DNA of 64,000 nt. Origin: Cardinalis cardinalis. Lineage: Eukaryota; Chordata; Aves; Passeriformes; Cardinalidae. The stretch's first letter is position 1. The number at the start of each line of letters is the position of its first letter. A program made the translations under genes and the position numbers. The notes under the pieces were generated by a model that saw only the letters and a program-made list of their open reading frames with translations, did no database searches and was not told the DNA's origin. Of this stretch, positions 23,201 to 38,200 are shown piece by piece. The stretch is from assembly GCA_014549065.1 (NCBI GenBank), contig JACDOX010000155.1:1-64000 (forward strand), given 5' to 3'.

Positions 23201-26200
23201 GTAAAAGATGCCATGGGGCTGCTGGTGGTGAGGAATTATTGAGAGTTTGTCAGAGTTGTGCCTGTGAAGATTGTAATACACACTGGCCACACATCTGCTC
23301 GGTGTGGCTGTCCCTTGTCACCCAGCAGCCCAATTTCTGCTTTAAGGTGAGTGTTGCTGTCCAAGTCTGTTGTGCCTTGTTGTTACTCTTGTCCATCTGA
23401 GAAGAGTCAGTGTCTGCTTTAAAAACCTGAGCTGCAATGAAGGCCACGTACAAACAGTTGAGCTTGATGTGCCTGGACCTCTGAAGGGTTCCTTGGAGCA
23501 GCCAACTGTATCTAATATTTACAGGAAGCCTTTTTTGTCCATAGTGAATTGTGCTTTCACTACCATATATATATTTTCAGAAGAAACTGAGCAGGGAAAT
23601 GTTGCATTGAAAGATAATATTTCATTGCTCCCTTAAATCTTGTCAAATTCCCTTTGTAGATTTAACAGTGCCTTAAAATCCAAAGGTATATTTTTGATGT
23701 TTAAGGTGGCTTATTTGAAGTTGTAGAACTAAATTCTGCTCTGACACATGGCTGTGGAGATTACAATCACGGATATATCTTGGTGGAATCAGTTAATAAG
23801 ATGATAAAAATAGAGAGTGGCTACAGATGGTGTTATCTTCTGAATGAGAGCTTTTGCCACCCTTCCATGTGCTCCATCTACCAGAGCACAAGGCCTTCCC
23901 TTGTCAAGCCACAGAGAGGAAAAGTAGCTCTAAATTAGTGTGAGGACTGAGAAAACAAAGTGAAAATTATCCTAGGTGTAATTTTCTTTATTCCATGCTT
24001 GTCATCAATTAATTATAACCTTTCCCCCTCATCTCTTTCTCTTTAGCAAAATTCCTGGCTATTGCTAAGAATGCTGTTTTCATTCTTTACATTTGTTATT
24101 TGGGAGCTCTGCTAGCAAAAGATGATCTGTGTTAGTGATAGCAGAAGACTGCTCTATCAGAGAAGAGTGTAGCAAAAAAAAAAAGGAAGAGATGGCTTTA
24201 ACTTCTTTTGGTTATTTTTGTTGACATTAAAAACAGTAAAAGCCCAAAGCTGAACAGTTTAATTGCTGTTTTTCCAAAGATGTGGAGCACCATTTTCCTC
24301 ACAGTCAGGCAGTGACCCACACACACCTTGAACAGGAGACTTGCAGCCCTCACAGGTTGCTCTCTACAGTCTGAACTGCAGTCAGATCCTCAATGCCTCA
24401 ATGTTGTTTTCTTCCTTGTTTGTAGATTGGAGACAGAGTCATGGCTTTTGTGAACTACAATGCCTGGGCTGAAGTCGTGTGTACCCCAGTAGAATTTGTC
24501 TACAAGATCCCAGATGACATGACTTTTTCCGAGGCTGCTGCATTTCCCATGAACTTTGTAACTGCCTACATGATGCTCTTTGAGGTTGCTAACCTGAGAG
24601 AAGGAATGTCTGTGCTGGTTCACTCAGCAGGAGGAGGGGTGGTAAGCTGGAACTTCTCTTCCTTTCCTCTCCCTGAGTAACTGAAAGTCTGATGCATCTT
24701 CACTCCTGAAATGAGCCAGAACCTGCAGTTTGATGTGGTGTTCCTCTGTGGGGGGGATTGCACTGGGAGGAACTGCATCTTTTTTCCCATCAAAATGCTG
24801 ATGTGAATGGTTGGCAGGAGCTTTTGGTGAAGTAAAAATGTTATGGCTCTAGACTCTATGAAAAAAATCTCATGGAAAAACCCCTAATTTGTTGTCAGCA
24901 GATCAAGGATCAAGCATTGTCTCAAAATATTGCATTCCTGGAATTACACATGTTTTGCTTCTGTGTTAAAGAAGGGTGTAGTGAAAAGAATAAGCTCCCT
25001 GCAAAAGGTATTTGTATGTAACCATAATCCTCTTTATAGTAAATGTCCCTCTTGGAACACTCCTGCACATACAACATGTGAGTGAGTGTGTGTGGTGCTT
25101 TCATTGGGAAAGATTTTCTTTTCCCCTTCTTGTAGAGGGATTGAAAGCAGTGAAAAGTTCTCATGTGAGCCCTGAGGAAAAGGTACAAATTTGAAATTGT
25201 AGCCAGTGGTGGCTGCNGCGTGTTGTAGTTTGGATCATTCCTGGGGAGGCATTGTGTGGCACAGGCAAAGGATGAATTTGTGGGAATACCAGGCCACACA
25301 GTGAAATAAAGAGTCAGCATTTTGTGCCCTCAGTTCCTTGAAGTATCTTTTAGGAAAAATATCCTTCTTTTGAAGGTATTAAAGTTTTGTGCAAAACATT
25401 GCGGTATTGACTGGGGAGTTTGTTTACATTTGAAATTATGCAGTCCTTTTTCATAAGACTGATTTTATGAGCTGAGACCATTAGCAGATAGCAGCCTTTG
25501 AAACTGGAGTACCTCTTCTGTGTTCTTGTTATGCCTTATTTATGCTAAAATAATGTTCTGTTTTCTGCTGAGGTCTGGTGGGCAGCCCCAAACACGCCAG
25601 CCTTAATTCTGTGCCCTTAGCCCTTCTTTCAGGTTCTCATATAAATGAAGGCTTTAATCAAAGGAATAAATTCATGAGTTCCCTGTACAAGGTATTTTTG
25701 GCCAGCCATAATCCCAGTGGCAGTGAAGGGTCTGTCCTGTTGGAGTACTGGTGTAAATGAATGGAATTTATAATCGTATTACAAAGCACAGTCCGGCACA
25801 GAGGCTGTGGCTGGCTATTGTTCTGCAGGGCTCAATCTCCTCATGTGGAATTCAGGGCTGCTAAAGCAACATGAGGNCACACATTCAGGGGAATATTACA
25901 CAGCCATCAAAGTCTCAGCTGTAGCTCCAAGGCCATTTGCCCACCTGGCACTGTACAGACCCTGTGCGGGCTGAGCATACAGAATTAGCCCCAGAGCAAT
26001 CCCTGCACGTACCTGTGTACCTAGAGAAGTGGAGCCCCTCCTCCTTTTTCAGATTCCTGTGTTTCTTTCTCTTTCTGATCTCACTCACCTCTGTTATTTC
26101 CTCCTCCTTTTCCTGAAGGGCTGGNGATGCTCTGTAATGCCAGTTCTCACATCCCCTCTGCTCTGGTGCCCAGCCTCTGTGCTGGGCTGTTCCTGGAAGG

Positions 26201-29200
26201 AGCTGCTGGCTTCCTCTCTCATCCCAGCTCTTCAATGGGCAGCTTTTGGCTGGTCCTCTGCTGTGGCTGCTCCAAACCTTCTCTGGGAGAAGCTAAAGGA
26301 AGGATGGGTCCTGCTTGGCTGCCAGGAGAACAAGGAGAAATCAGATCCATCACTTGCTAAGCAGTTAAATAAAGCAGAGTTCCCAAGGGAAAGGCCAGAC
26401 GTGCAGGAAGAGCAGCCAGGCTGGCAGTGAGGGATGGAGAGCTGTGCAGGATCCAGGGGGACTGGAAGGAAGAGGGAGGCAGGGCTGGCCAGCCTGCAAA
26501 CCAGGATGCTGATCACTGTCCAGGGGTTATCAGCCTCTTGTTTCTTCTAAGGGAAGAGCATGGAGAGCAAGAATTGGAAATTTTCCCATTGCTTGATAGG
26601 TTTTCCAGGTAAAATATCCCTCTGAAGATGTGTGGATTTTTGTTTCTTTCTGCTAAGTAGACATAAAGATTTCAGAGGGGTCTGTGTTACTCTAATAATC
26701 TGTCTGCTAATCCTTTGAAAAATCTGACAGCTTCAGATNGAGCACATCATTCCCACAAAGGTCTTTGTTAATGAACAGAAAACTGGCACTGAAGCTGCTA
26801 TAAAAGAGTTATTTTTGTGCTGTTGCTTTAATAGACAGAATGCCCTTCCCCACTTTCAGCAAATCTGTCCATTTGGTTTCTAAATGTCAGAGAAATTCCA
26901 GAACACTTTAATGAGACAATAGGCTCCCTGTGGGACTAGAAGTTTCTAATTGTTCATTTCTCATTATGCAAGATCATTATTTTAGCTGCTTCAGGCAGTT
27001 TATGAAAAAGAACTTGTTGCTTCAAAAATGTTTGTGAGGTTCTTTGTTCTGGCCACTCAGTCCTCTTTAGGAGGATCCTGCAGCTTTTTCAATAAGTGGA
27101 GACAGGGAAAATTCTCTAGGACCTTTACTCTTGTGTATTATCNCAGTTTATTTATGTGGCCTTCTTTTGTTGATAGATACTTCTGGTAGTGAGGTAGCTA
27201 TAGCAATTCTCTTCTCATCTGTGCCTGGAGTGTGATTAGTAGGTTTAATGTCTGCCAGGATGCTTCAGATAAGTCAGTTTATTTATTCCAGAAGTTCCAG
27301 GGGACAGCAGAAGATTAGGGAGAGAAAAAGGAAACATACCAAGATAACCTGTCTTGAAAAAGGTCTCGTTGTGCTGTGAGGTCCCCAGGATGGGGTGAGA
27401 GATGAGAATTTGACTCAGAAGGCTGATATGATATGATATGATATATGATATGATATGATATGATATGATATGATATGATATGATATGATATGATATGATA
27501 TGATATGATATGATATGATATGATATGATACGCTATGATATGATAAGAAATTATATACTAAAACTATACTAAAGAAGGAGAGAGGATACATCAGAAGGCT
27601 AGAAAGGAATGAATAATAAAAACCTGTGACTGACCAGAGTCCTGACACAGCTGGACTGGTGTTGGTCATTAAATCAACACAATGCCCATGGAACCAATCA
27701 AAGATGCACCTCTTGGTAAGCAACCTCCAGCCCACATTCCAAAGCAATCAAATAATTATTGTTTACATTTCTTTTCTGAGGCTTCTCAGGAGAAAAATCC
27801 TGAACACAGACGATTTTTCAGAAAATGCCATGATAACAGCCTGACACAGCTGTCTCAGTGTCACAGACCTGACTCCTGCTCCATGGACCAGCCCAGTGCC
27901 CTCCCTGCCCCTCTCCCTGGAGAGGGCCTCCTGCCATCTTCCCTGCTCACGGGAGGAGATGTGGCACTCGCAGGGAAGCCCCTGGTGTCCCTGAGGGGAC
28001 AAGGGGACACCCCCAGCTCTGCTCCTGGCCCGTGGGACACTGCACCCTTCCCTCGGGGAGCAGGAGCTGTGCAGCGCTCACAGGGGCGCTGAAGGCAGAG
28101 ATGATGTTTGGTTTTCTGAGGGCCAGGTGGTTGATTTTGATTGCTTGGCAAAGGGGCTGCTTTGGCNCTCCTGGCTCTTTTATCCTCCCTGGGACGGGGG
28201 CAGTGGGGAGAGGGGGACTCTCAGCTCCCACCCTGGGCAGGGAAGGAGGCTGAGGATGTTTCAGGAGCCTCCTCAGAGAGCACAGAGCAGGCTCACCGGG
28301 GCATTCCCTGATTCCCTCGGGCTCTGACAGGACATGAACACTTCTCAAGTCCTNCTGCTGACCCAGGTCTAACAAAGTTGCCATTTGCTCCCCTTTCAGG
28401 CCTCTGCTTGGCAGGACGCTTGGAACTTCTGATTAAAGTGTTAAATTGAGTAGCAGGGCAGTTCAGTAATTAACAAAAAATAGAATTGTCTCATACTAAT
28501 AGAGTTTAAATGCTTTAAGCTACAGAAATGTTCAAGTGCCCTTCTGAACTGATTGCTAAATCAGGGAGAAAGCCAGCTAACACTGAACATCATAAATAGA
28601 CATTAATGCTCAAAATAATGACTTGGCAAGGACATATGACTTATTCTAGAACATATATTCATCTGTTTTAACTTATAACACTGCAATTAATGTTTGAAAT
28701 GGCTGTAAGACAATGGAAGAGCAGCTCCCTTCACAAATACACTCCCACATCTCTTTGAAGTGAAGCAAAATGACAACTGAAGAAAATACCCCAAAAAACC
28801 TGAGCAGTGTGCATCCTGCTGGGACTGGTCTGCCCCAAGAGACAGTAAGTTCTTTAAAATAAAGACTCTCTAAGTCAGTGCATTCAGTGCAAGTCACAGC
28901 ACAGGCTTGCATGAGATTATAAAGTTTTGCTCACAATTATTTATGTAAACTGTTGAATTAGTATAAGTACAGGGCTGTTGTAGTAAAAGAAATTGAAAAA
29001 NCTATGATGCTTTTCTCCTTGAGCTTCAATAAATCCAGTTCCCATTTCTGTGACATCTACCTGGAAAATTAATTCCTCCAGGGCTTTATATTTGTGAGAG
29101 AGAGCCATTATGTCCTTTTGCTTGTTTGTTTGTTCTTCATGTTCTTCCTATTCTGAATATTTAGAGCACAAAGCTTTGGTTATTTACCAAGATTTTGNAA

Positions 29201-32200
29201 ACACCAGTCTCATCACTTAACTCCTCAGACTCAAGGCAGAATTATTAGCCAATTCTGTAGCAGTTTGATCTTGCAGATGCTAAAAATAAGCCACCTTCCA
29301 TGCAGGAGCACTGACTGCTTCTCCTGAAGCTGATGTCTGACCTTCCCTTTCAGGCTCAGCAGCAAAGGAAGTGCAAGCAGAGTAAGTTACAGATGCAGTT
29401 CTCATGTTTGAATTTGAAGGGTAAATCTGACTTGGCAACAGATTTAGGCCATCCTGGCAGGATTTGTTACTGCTTGGCAGGAGTCCTCTTTTTTATTGTG
29501 TTTCCCCTGCATAAATTGCAAATATTTGAGGATGTGTTCCCAGCTGAGTCACTGAAGTGGTGATATTATTTCTGACAAAGAGCTGGCATTTCTTAGTGAA
29601 TCCAGTCACCTGCTACCACAGACAGCATATAGGAACCCTTGCAAGAGAATGATCTCATTTCTTCCTGAAAAAAACACCTCAGNGTTTATCTCTTCAGATT
29701 CTCTCCACTCTGTCTTACCCAGTGAGAAAACTTTCCAGACTTTATTCATGGCCAGCAAATGCATCTTTGTTCTTTTAGACTTAATGTATCTTTTATTTAA
29801 TGATGTTTTCCATTAATTAAAATTAGGTCCTCTTTCTTCTTGGGGCACTTCTTTTAGATCTTTTTGGTAGGATATATATGTTTACAGCTACAACAAGCTC
29901 GGCATGAAATCTCTCCTTGGCCTGTGTTTTTCAGGTGAAGGCAGGTTTGTTTGCTCATGCCCTGTTTTTGTAAGGTTAGATGTGTGTTTCCTGGGTCCTC
30001 CTCCAGGCAGGTCCTGCTCCAGGCAGATGTGGATGTGTTTCCTGGGCTCTGAGCAGCAGCAAGAGGGTAGGAGAGCCAGATCCTGTTAAAACAGATCTCA
30101 CAGCATTCCTGATCCTTTTAAATATTGTATGGGTAGGCTGCTCTGTCTGCACTTAGCAGGGAGGAGCACATGAAACAGCAGCCCTGTGTTTGAGTCAGAA
30201 CTCCCTGAATGTGAGGAATTAGAATTGACTCTTCTCCTGTGCTGGTCCTGGCCAGCCCACTGTCCAGGGCATGANCCCAGCCCACTTTGCTGGCACCTTC
30301 AGCTGCTACCAGGGCTGCACTTGCTGCTCTCATGCTAGCAGCTCANAGCTGTTCTGTGCTTGATGAAGAGCTTTCCTCTCGTTTCATCTCCAGCATCCAA
30401 GGAAGGGATAAATCAGCTCACAGGCTGTGTCACCCTGTCTGGGCTGCTCCAAGTGCCCAGCTGTTGGAGCCAGGCAGGGCAGTGGAGGCTGAGCTGCTGG
30501 TAAAGGCCTCTGAGGCCATGGACGTGCTCCCTCAGCAGCACCAGAGAGTCCTGGTGCCACAGCCCAGCCCATTTCCAGACACTGCCTCAGAGCACGATCT
30601 GCTCATCAAACACAAAAGCCCAGCCAGCCGCGCACAGAAAGCGATTTCCCTGCGCAGAGCAGGCTGCAGCCTTTGCAGGGCCTGTCTGTGTGCCTCTCGC
30701 AGCCCGGCACTCCCCACAGGACACGGCCTGTCCCAGGTCCCCGGGGGCTCAGCCCGCCCCTGGCTGTTCTGCCTGTGCAGGGGGAGTTGGTTTCCCCTGC
30801 AGAGTTTTGCTGGGTGGCTCCCCTGAGCTGCAGAGGGTTTGTGCCGGACGGAGACCCAGCCCTGAGGTTTGGATGCAGCTCAGCTGCACAATTTTGCAAA
30901 GGGGTAAGAAAAACACACCCTGCTAATTGTTGCAGAAAATGTTTTGAGGGTGAGAGAGATCATTATGTCAGGGTCACTCTCCCCCTGCCTCCTCTCCAAA
31001 ACTCATCTGGGCTGTGCTGAGTGGAGCAGATGCTGCCTTGTGCTTGCCCAACAATCACATTTTAGTTTGTCCACTCTGCANTGTTCACCCAGTGTTTGGT
31101 TTCCAATTTCCCCTGCTGTAATTGGGAAATGACACCTTCAGGAGATGAAATGTTGTGTATCAGACTTCACCTAACACCAGAGAAGAGTTTTCCTGATGCC
31201 CCAAGATCAGTAGATGATTCCCCTTGCATTCTCTTACTGTGTTTGAGTACTTCACAGCACCTTCAGGTATGCTTAGGTGGAATGAAAGCATTTTGGAACT
31301 TGGATTCTTCCCCCATCTGGTTCCAGACAAGTTTCTTGTGCAAGATTANGTCTGAATGCTCTTTTTAAAAATGCTGTAGCACTTTTAGAATGCAGAAATA
31401 TATCGTAGAAATGGTAATTCTTTACTGATGCAGTTTTGCAGGGTGGCATCTTTTACATGGTTCATTCTGTCCTGCTCCCAGGCTGCCCTCAGTTTACACA
31501 GTAGCAAAAAGATGATTTCTTGAAAGGATTCTTCCCCATCCCTGCTGTAATTCAGTGTGCAGCTGCAGTCAGGCTGGTGGCATTAGATCAGACCCTTTTG
31601 GAAAGCCACTCACTTGTACACCTTATTTATATTTCATCCAGCATTATGTTTGTGTTAACAAGGTAATTAGATTAGTAAGTTTCATTCTATTCGTGCTTTC
31701 TGTATTGACTTTTAAATATTGATGACTTTTTTCTTTGAAATTGTTGAAGTGCACTAAACAGTCTATTTCATTGTCACTGCCTAGAAAACTGCTTTTCCAT
31801 TCTTTTAGGTGATTATNTTGGTATGAGAAGTTTCCAATCCTGCAGGCTTAGGCTTGGGTTTTAAAGAAATGGAATGTGAAGAATTTTTTTTCCCTGGATC
31901 TAAAACTACTGTAAGGCTATAAATTTATATTAATTTCTGTAATAATCATATGTGTAGATTAGGTTCAACATACTGGTTTTATGAATTCACAAGATACCTT
32001 GAANTGGAATCCATCAAGCAGCCTGTGAAGCTGGGGGGGCACATCCAGCATTAGCAGACATCCTTCATTCCACAAGCTATTAATTTCTTTAATCTAAGCT
32101 ATTCAATCCAAGCCATTAATTTCTCTAAGGTTTCACCACATGATGTTCTGCCTCACTGCAAGAGCTCCAAGAATGTGTGGATGTGGCACTTCAGGATGAC

Positions 32201-35200
32201 TTGGTGATAAAACATGGTGATGGTGCTGAGCTGGTGGCTGGACTTGATGGTCTTAGAGGTCTTTTGCATCCAGAATGACTCTGTGATTCTGTGATAAGTA
32301 GATTATAAAATATATGAGTATATTAAAGGCGATTAATTCCACTTTAAGGGAATATTGTGTAACCATGTCTATCCCTTCAGTGAATCACCTGATTTATTTT
32401 ATGTTCCCAAAGACTGCTAAATTCCATTAAAGNTAACATTAATTGTCCAACTGATAACTATTTCTTGCCATTAAAACTTACTAGTTTTCCTAGGTTCAGA
32501 GAGCAAGATCTGGTCAGTACTTCTGTGTAGAAATTGGCATTGCAGATGAAAAAATTAGATGTGTGAAGAATGTTTTTCAACCCNTGCTTGTGTAATTTAG
32601 CATCCTTTTGGACGGCTTTGGAGCTCATGCACTGTTTCTGCTCACATGGTTCTTGCTCCCAAAGCCAGAGAGGCTGGTAGCAGGGTTGATGAGGTTTTGC
32701 CTGGGCAGGGAGGAGACAGAAAAGCCTCGTGTCCCTGTTTGCCACAGGGCAGTTGTCAGGATCCAAGTGAGGGGACAGGGCTGCAGCAGCAAAACCCTTT
32801 GTGGATGCTTCATTTCTGAATCCTGGGTATTCTCAACGCTGGTCTCAGTATTTGCAATTAAAATGTGTAACCTGCTGAACAGTGGTGACTAATCCAGAGG
32901 CAGCTGCATGATTTGAGGGATTAGAAAGGAGACTTAAGAGTGACTTGCACAGCCACAGTGCTGTTTTGGAGCTTAGCTGAATTCCACAGGAATTAGGGAA
33001 ATGGTTGAGTTCATAGGTTGAGTTCAGTTCTCCTGTTCTGATGGGGAAAGTGTGAACAGTCCAATTTCAGCCTTTATTCCTACCTTTCTGATAGAGAGAC
33101 TAAAAATACTTTGCACAGAAATAAGTAAGAGTCAACCTCAAATTAAGATTTCAGAAAACTGCTGAAGAGTGTTTTGTGGAATTCCTTCAAAACACTTCAT
33201 CCAATTATAAAAGAACTGGTCATGTGAGTTAGTTGTAGGCTTCAGATATCTACAGAAAGCTGGAAGGTGTTCCCAGCTGATCTGGGATTTTNGATAAGTT
33301 TATCTCTGTGGGGAGGGAGAGGTGTACTATGGAGTTTGAGTCAGGAGGAGAATAGGTTATTCACATCCCAGTGTTTTGTGCATGTCTCCTTTTCATCTGA
33401 CTGTCAGTTTGTTAAATGTTAATCATCTTCTGCAGGATAAAAATCAACATGCTTTCTTCTTGAATATTTGACCTTTTAAACATTCAGTGGTTTTGATTCA
33501 GGATATATTCATTAGCCCTTCTCTGCCCAAGTTAGATTGAAAATGCAGAAAACTAATTAGAGAATAGATCAATAATGTCAGAATTTCATTCAACTACCAT
33601 GCATTATAAATTACTGATTTATCTAAATCACTGTGGGTGTTGGGTTTCTGCGAGACATAAAGTGAGAAAAGAGAATTGCTTATGAAAATTACTAAGAAAA
33701 GAACAAAATCCCCAGTTTTTTTTCTTTTAATTTTACATTTCATTATTTGTGGAGGCTAAAATCTGGGAATGCTTTAGAATGAGATGGTAAGTAATAGAGA
33801 AATGAAATATGAGAACAGTGAAACATTTTCTTCTCCCTGAAAACATGACATCTTTCAAGATGAGGCCCCTCAGGACTGGATTTTCCTATGATTTTTGAGA
33901 GATTAGGGATTCCAACCCAGGAAAATGATGGATAATTTAAAAAAGAAGAGGTCATTTTTGATTTGGGGTTGAATTTACCATGCCAGGAGTAAGCATGGTT
34001 ACTTGTGAGCTTCTCTGAGCTGCTGGACAAGCTGTTCAGTCTGCTGTGGTGTTCCATCCCTCATCTGCAAAGCAGGATTGAGACTGATCCCTTCTCTTGC
34101 TCTCTTTTCTGTGTCTGTTTGCCTGTCTGAAGGGTCTCCTAAGCTGTGCCTTGCTGAGCAGGCATTTACTGAGTAACCCAGCAGGAAACCACTCTGAAAT
34201 GCCTGGGTGCCACCATATTTAAATGTTAACCTTGCCCTCTCTGGTGATGCTCAGCTTGGAGTTACATTCAGCAGAATGCATGAGGATGCCAAGACCTCCA
34301 GGGTATGCAGGGTTAGCTAATTATCCTGCTCTAAATAAAACCCAAGTGCTAATTACTGGGATGTACAACTAATAATCNGGGTTTCTGGCTGGAGGGAACA
34401 GAAATGTGTTTGTCCCTGGGTGGTTTTACTAGTCATGCATACAGTTTACAAATGACAATCTTTAGGCTGTAGATGTAAGTAAGAGTCTGCTGACTTCCAT
34501 CTCACAGGTTTTTTTAGAATGACAGTGCCTTTTTTTTAACTTCTGGGTATATCCATGTAACTGGGCTGGCTCCAGTGGAATAATGTTGTTGCAAGAGGTA
34601 GGGTGTNGCTACCAAACATCTGGTTTCCTTTTGTTGGTGTTCTAAGAGTAAAAAAAACCTAGGGTCATAGTAAGATGACCTTTTAGGATGGTTTTTGAAA
34701 TCTAAATGGCTCAGCTGTTAAGTTTCCCTTCTCTCAGCCTCATGAAATTAGAAGTCAAAATTCAACAAAGGACTTCTGGGGCCCAAAACTGGAAACTCAA
34801 AGTACAGACATCTGATTGCACAAATTCTTCAATGCCCCAGGTGCTGCCTCAAGGCTGGCATAGCATCTGATGGACCCCACTGGGCTCCTGCCCAGACAGG
34901 AGGGAGAATGATTTTCCTGGACATGCTCTAGGCTGTTTATCCCTTTTGCTGTTGATCAGTTCATTCTGGGGCCCTGCCTAAGCAGACCTCTCTTAGTGTG
35001 ACTGGGGGCTATTCCTGCATTTTGAATAATCAGTAATAGCTGTTGTTATCAATAAAAGGTAAAGCAGATTTTCTTTATAATGCAGCACTTGTTACAGCAA
35101 CTTGCTGTCTCCTGCTGAGACCATAAGGAGACCTGATCCTGCTGTATTAGGACTGCTTTGTCTTCAGAATATCCTTGTGATTTAGGTATCTTCTTTCCTG

Positions 35201-38200
35201 TGGCTGAACTGCATTTCAGTGGAAATAAACTAGTTGGGGAAGTGCTTGCACATGCTTGGTCTCAGATTTTGCTGTGTCAGGAGCGAATGGGCAGCTGCAA
35301 ACTCTGTCAACCAATTTCCATGCCAGTGAACTAACATAATAATGTGTTTGCAGGGTCAAGCTGTTGCTCAGCTCTGTTCAACCATTCCCAATGTTACTGT
35401 TTTTGGAACAGCTTCATCTTTCAAACATGAAGCAATCAAAAACTCAGTAACTCACCTGTTTGACAGGAACGCAGACTATGTTCAAGAAGTAAAAAGGTAA
35501 TTTTGTGTTTTCCTGAGTCAGGTCTGTATAGTATCTGGTAAAACACTATGAAAGGCACCAGGCTGATCATATTTATGGGAGGATACCACATTTGTGAGTT
35601 TGGGAGCTGTAGTTTATTCCAGTTATTCCATCTGTCCACTAGGGACAGGATAATAAGCATCTCCCTATGTCTTGAGAAGCAACATGAAATTTTTCAATCC
35701 CTGTCCCTATTTGGACANCTGTTGTGAGCAAAGTAAATTAATTGAAAGAAACTTAAAGGTCTTAACAGAAGGATGTACTTTGCCTCCATTTGCATATGTA
35801 CTTGCTCACTGTAATGCACCAAATAAGATATTTTCAGTGAATTTGTAAGGTATCCAGGTTTTGGAGTTCTCTGGTGTGCTTTTATCTGCCTGGGTTTTTA
35901 TCCTCTGCCAGGGATTGATATCAGAGCACATGATGTCTGCTTTAATTTCAGATCCTTAGATTTTGTTTGTTTGCATTNCGATTAAAATCATCCTGTTGCC
36001 TTTTGAAGTCATGGTGTGTGTTTCTGTTTATGTGCTTTCAAACACTTTGTTTTTCAGTTTGTCTAACTGTTGATACTGGTGTTGGTGGAGGTGGCAGAAC
36101 TTCTCTCTGGGCTGTTAGCACTGCAGGCTGGTATTGCAGGAGAAGTCAGGGTGGGTACAAGAGATAAAAAANCAAAGGTATAACAAGGTTATATTCAACA
36201 AGGTGATATTAGTTTGTGCTTCTTTCCTGGCACAGAGCTCAGTGAGAAGTCCTGATTGCAAGGCAGAAGTGGCACCCTGTAGAATGTGCCAGTACTCTGA
36301 TTTGTAACTCAGATCCTTCCATTTTCCCTGTGCATTGAAAAGATCTTTAATAAACCTACAGCAGTAGTTGTGAGAATGCTGCTTTGACAGATTGTCTCTT
36401 GGCAGTGGCAGCCAGGGGAGTGGTGTAGTTGTTTGGTTTGATGGATGTAAGCTGTGTACTGTGTCCTGCTTCAAGTGTTCACTTCTTAAAAGTCTGTGAG
36501 CAGAAGAGGCTGGAGCTGTGATGGAGAAAGGACAGTGGTAGGAACCTGCTTTATTGCAGGCCACTGGGGCNTTCAGCAGGGAGAAAAAAACAGAACAAAA
36601 CCAAAGCAACCACCCATGACTCCAAGCAAATGAAAAAAAAAACCAAAAAATCCTTAAGAGATGTTATGAATGTGGAAGTGTTCATAGGGGATGAGGAATC
36701 AGTTCAACCAGGGAAGCCACCAAAAGCTGTTCCATTGTAAAATTTTTATTTCTTTACAGTGGAGGCTCAGCCAGTGGCCTGAATAGAAGCAATTTATTGT
36801 CCCAAATGTGGCAGCAGTACCAGGGAGTGAAGTTGCCTGGTTTTGCTGCTGTTTGTAACCAGTGGATGTCTGGGTCTCACCTTTGTTTTGTGAGGAAGCT
36901 GAAAGATGCATTACAAGCCTAAATTGGGATATTCAGTGTATTTGTCTTCTTCTTCAGCATCATATTGACATTGCATTGACAGAGCTGTTGGAAAGTTATG
37001 AATATGCAAACTGTTTATTGAAACAGNACAAAATGGCCTGATTGTAACTCTTGTGCTGGTTTTCTAGCTCTTGGTGACTTCTCTTTATGCTTGATTTAAG
37101 TCTTAGCTGATATCTAGTTGATAAAATATCTGAAGAAGAAGACTGCAAATAACTTTACAAGTAATTTTGTCTGAAAAGAAATTAGGATAAGATCTGTTTC
37201 TTTACAAATTCAGAAAAATATTAGATGTGAATAAGAAAAATATCCTTTTTCTCTATTCACAAAAAAGCATTCTCTGATATTTCATTCAGTCAAAAAAGAA
37301 CTTTGTATCTGTTGCCTGTCTTTTGATAATATAATTTTACTGAAAGCCCTGAAAAAGGGNGAACAAGATGGTTTCCCCCTCTTTAATGCCTAAGAGGCGT
37401 GGGTTGGCTAGCCTGAAAAACTTGCACTGTGCCACTGAATGAGTCTGAAATGTATTTTGATGAGAGTAAAGTTTTCACAGTCAAAGCCTCAGCCTTAGAG
37501 TCCTTTCTAAAGTACCTGGGAAATGTTAGCATTTTGTCAACAACCAGCCCTGTGTGTCTTACTGCAAAGCAAGAGATGTTTCCTTGTTTCAGAATCTCAG
37601 CAGATGGAGTAGATATTGTTTTGGACTGTCTTTGTGGAGAAAATACTGGGAAAGGCCTCAGTCTTCTCAAGCCACTTGGGACTTACATTTTATATGGTGA
37701 GTGGGAAAAAGCAGGTACACATTTCAAAACTAAAGCTTTGCAGAGCTTAAAAGCATCCTTGCCCCCTCTTCCAGAACTGGAGATGGACCTGCTGTGCTTG
37801 CTCAATTTGATCATTTCCAATCAAGAGTTTTAGTGATGCTGACCATGGACTAAATTATTGATAAATAAATGGTAATACAAAAAAAAATTAAAAAATTTTA
37901 GAAAAGTAAATCCAAAATTGAAAGTGAACCTACAGTACAGATGGTTAAACATCATTGGGTGATACAGGAGAAGCATGGGAGAAAGGTTGGATCTCTCATT
38001 CAGGGAAACTTCAGTGTAGTTTTTGTGAGAGAGAGGCTTGAAGGACAGTTTCAGGAAGAATGCTGTTGGGTTTATTTGGCATGACTTTGAGGACTCCAAC
38101 NCAGACTGCTGTTCACAGATTTCCACTCCTGTTTGTGGACTGCTCCTGACATGGAGCAGACAGATCTGCCCTGCTGCTGTGCCAGGCTTGCTCTGCTGTG

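Larger units (their letters stand above)
24642..35353 (+). other. VAT1L: VAT1L intron 3
   Basis: A 10.7-kb intron, donor GTAAGC, acceptor TGTTTGCAG. It contains an antisense LTR with a microsatellite (27.4-27.8 kb), a GC-richer stretch at 27.85-28.35 kb of unknown nature, another GC-richer stretch at about 30.4-30.85 kb with a 179-codon chance frame, and a CR1 tail at 32.2 kb. No extra exon is supported. Confidence 0.9.

Noticed and set aside
27415..27747. Minus-strand frame with repeated S-Y-H-I-I
   Set aside because: It is translated GATAT microsatellite.
30287..30826. 179-codon plus-strand frame in intron 3
   Set aside because: GC-rich patch, no recognisable domain and no supporting splice structure.
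36115..36609. 164-codon minus-strand frame in intron 4
   Set aside because: No known domain, antisense within an intron, and two n calls; most likely chance.
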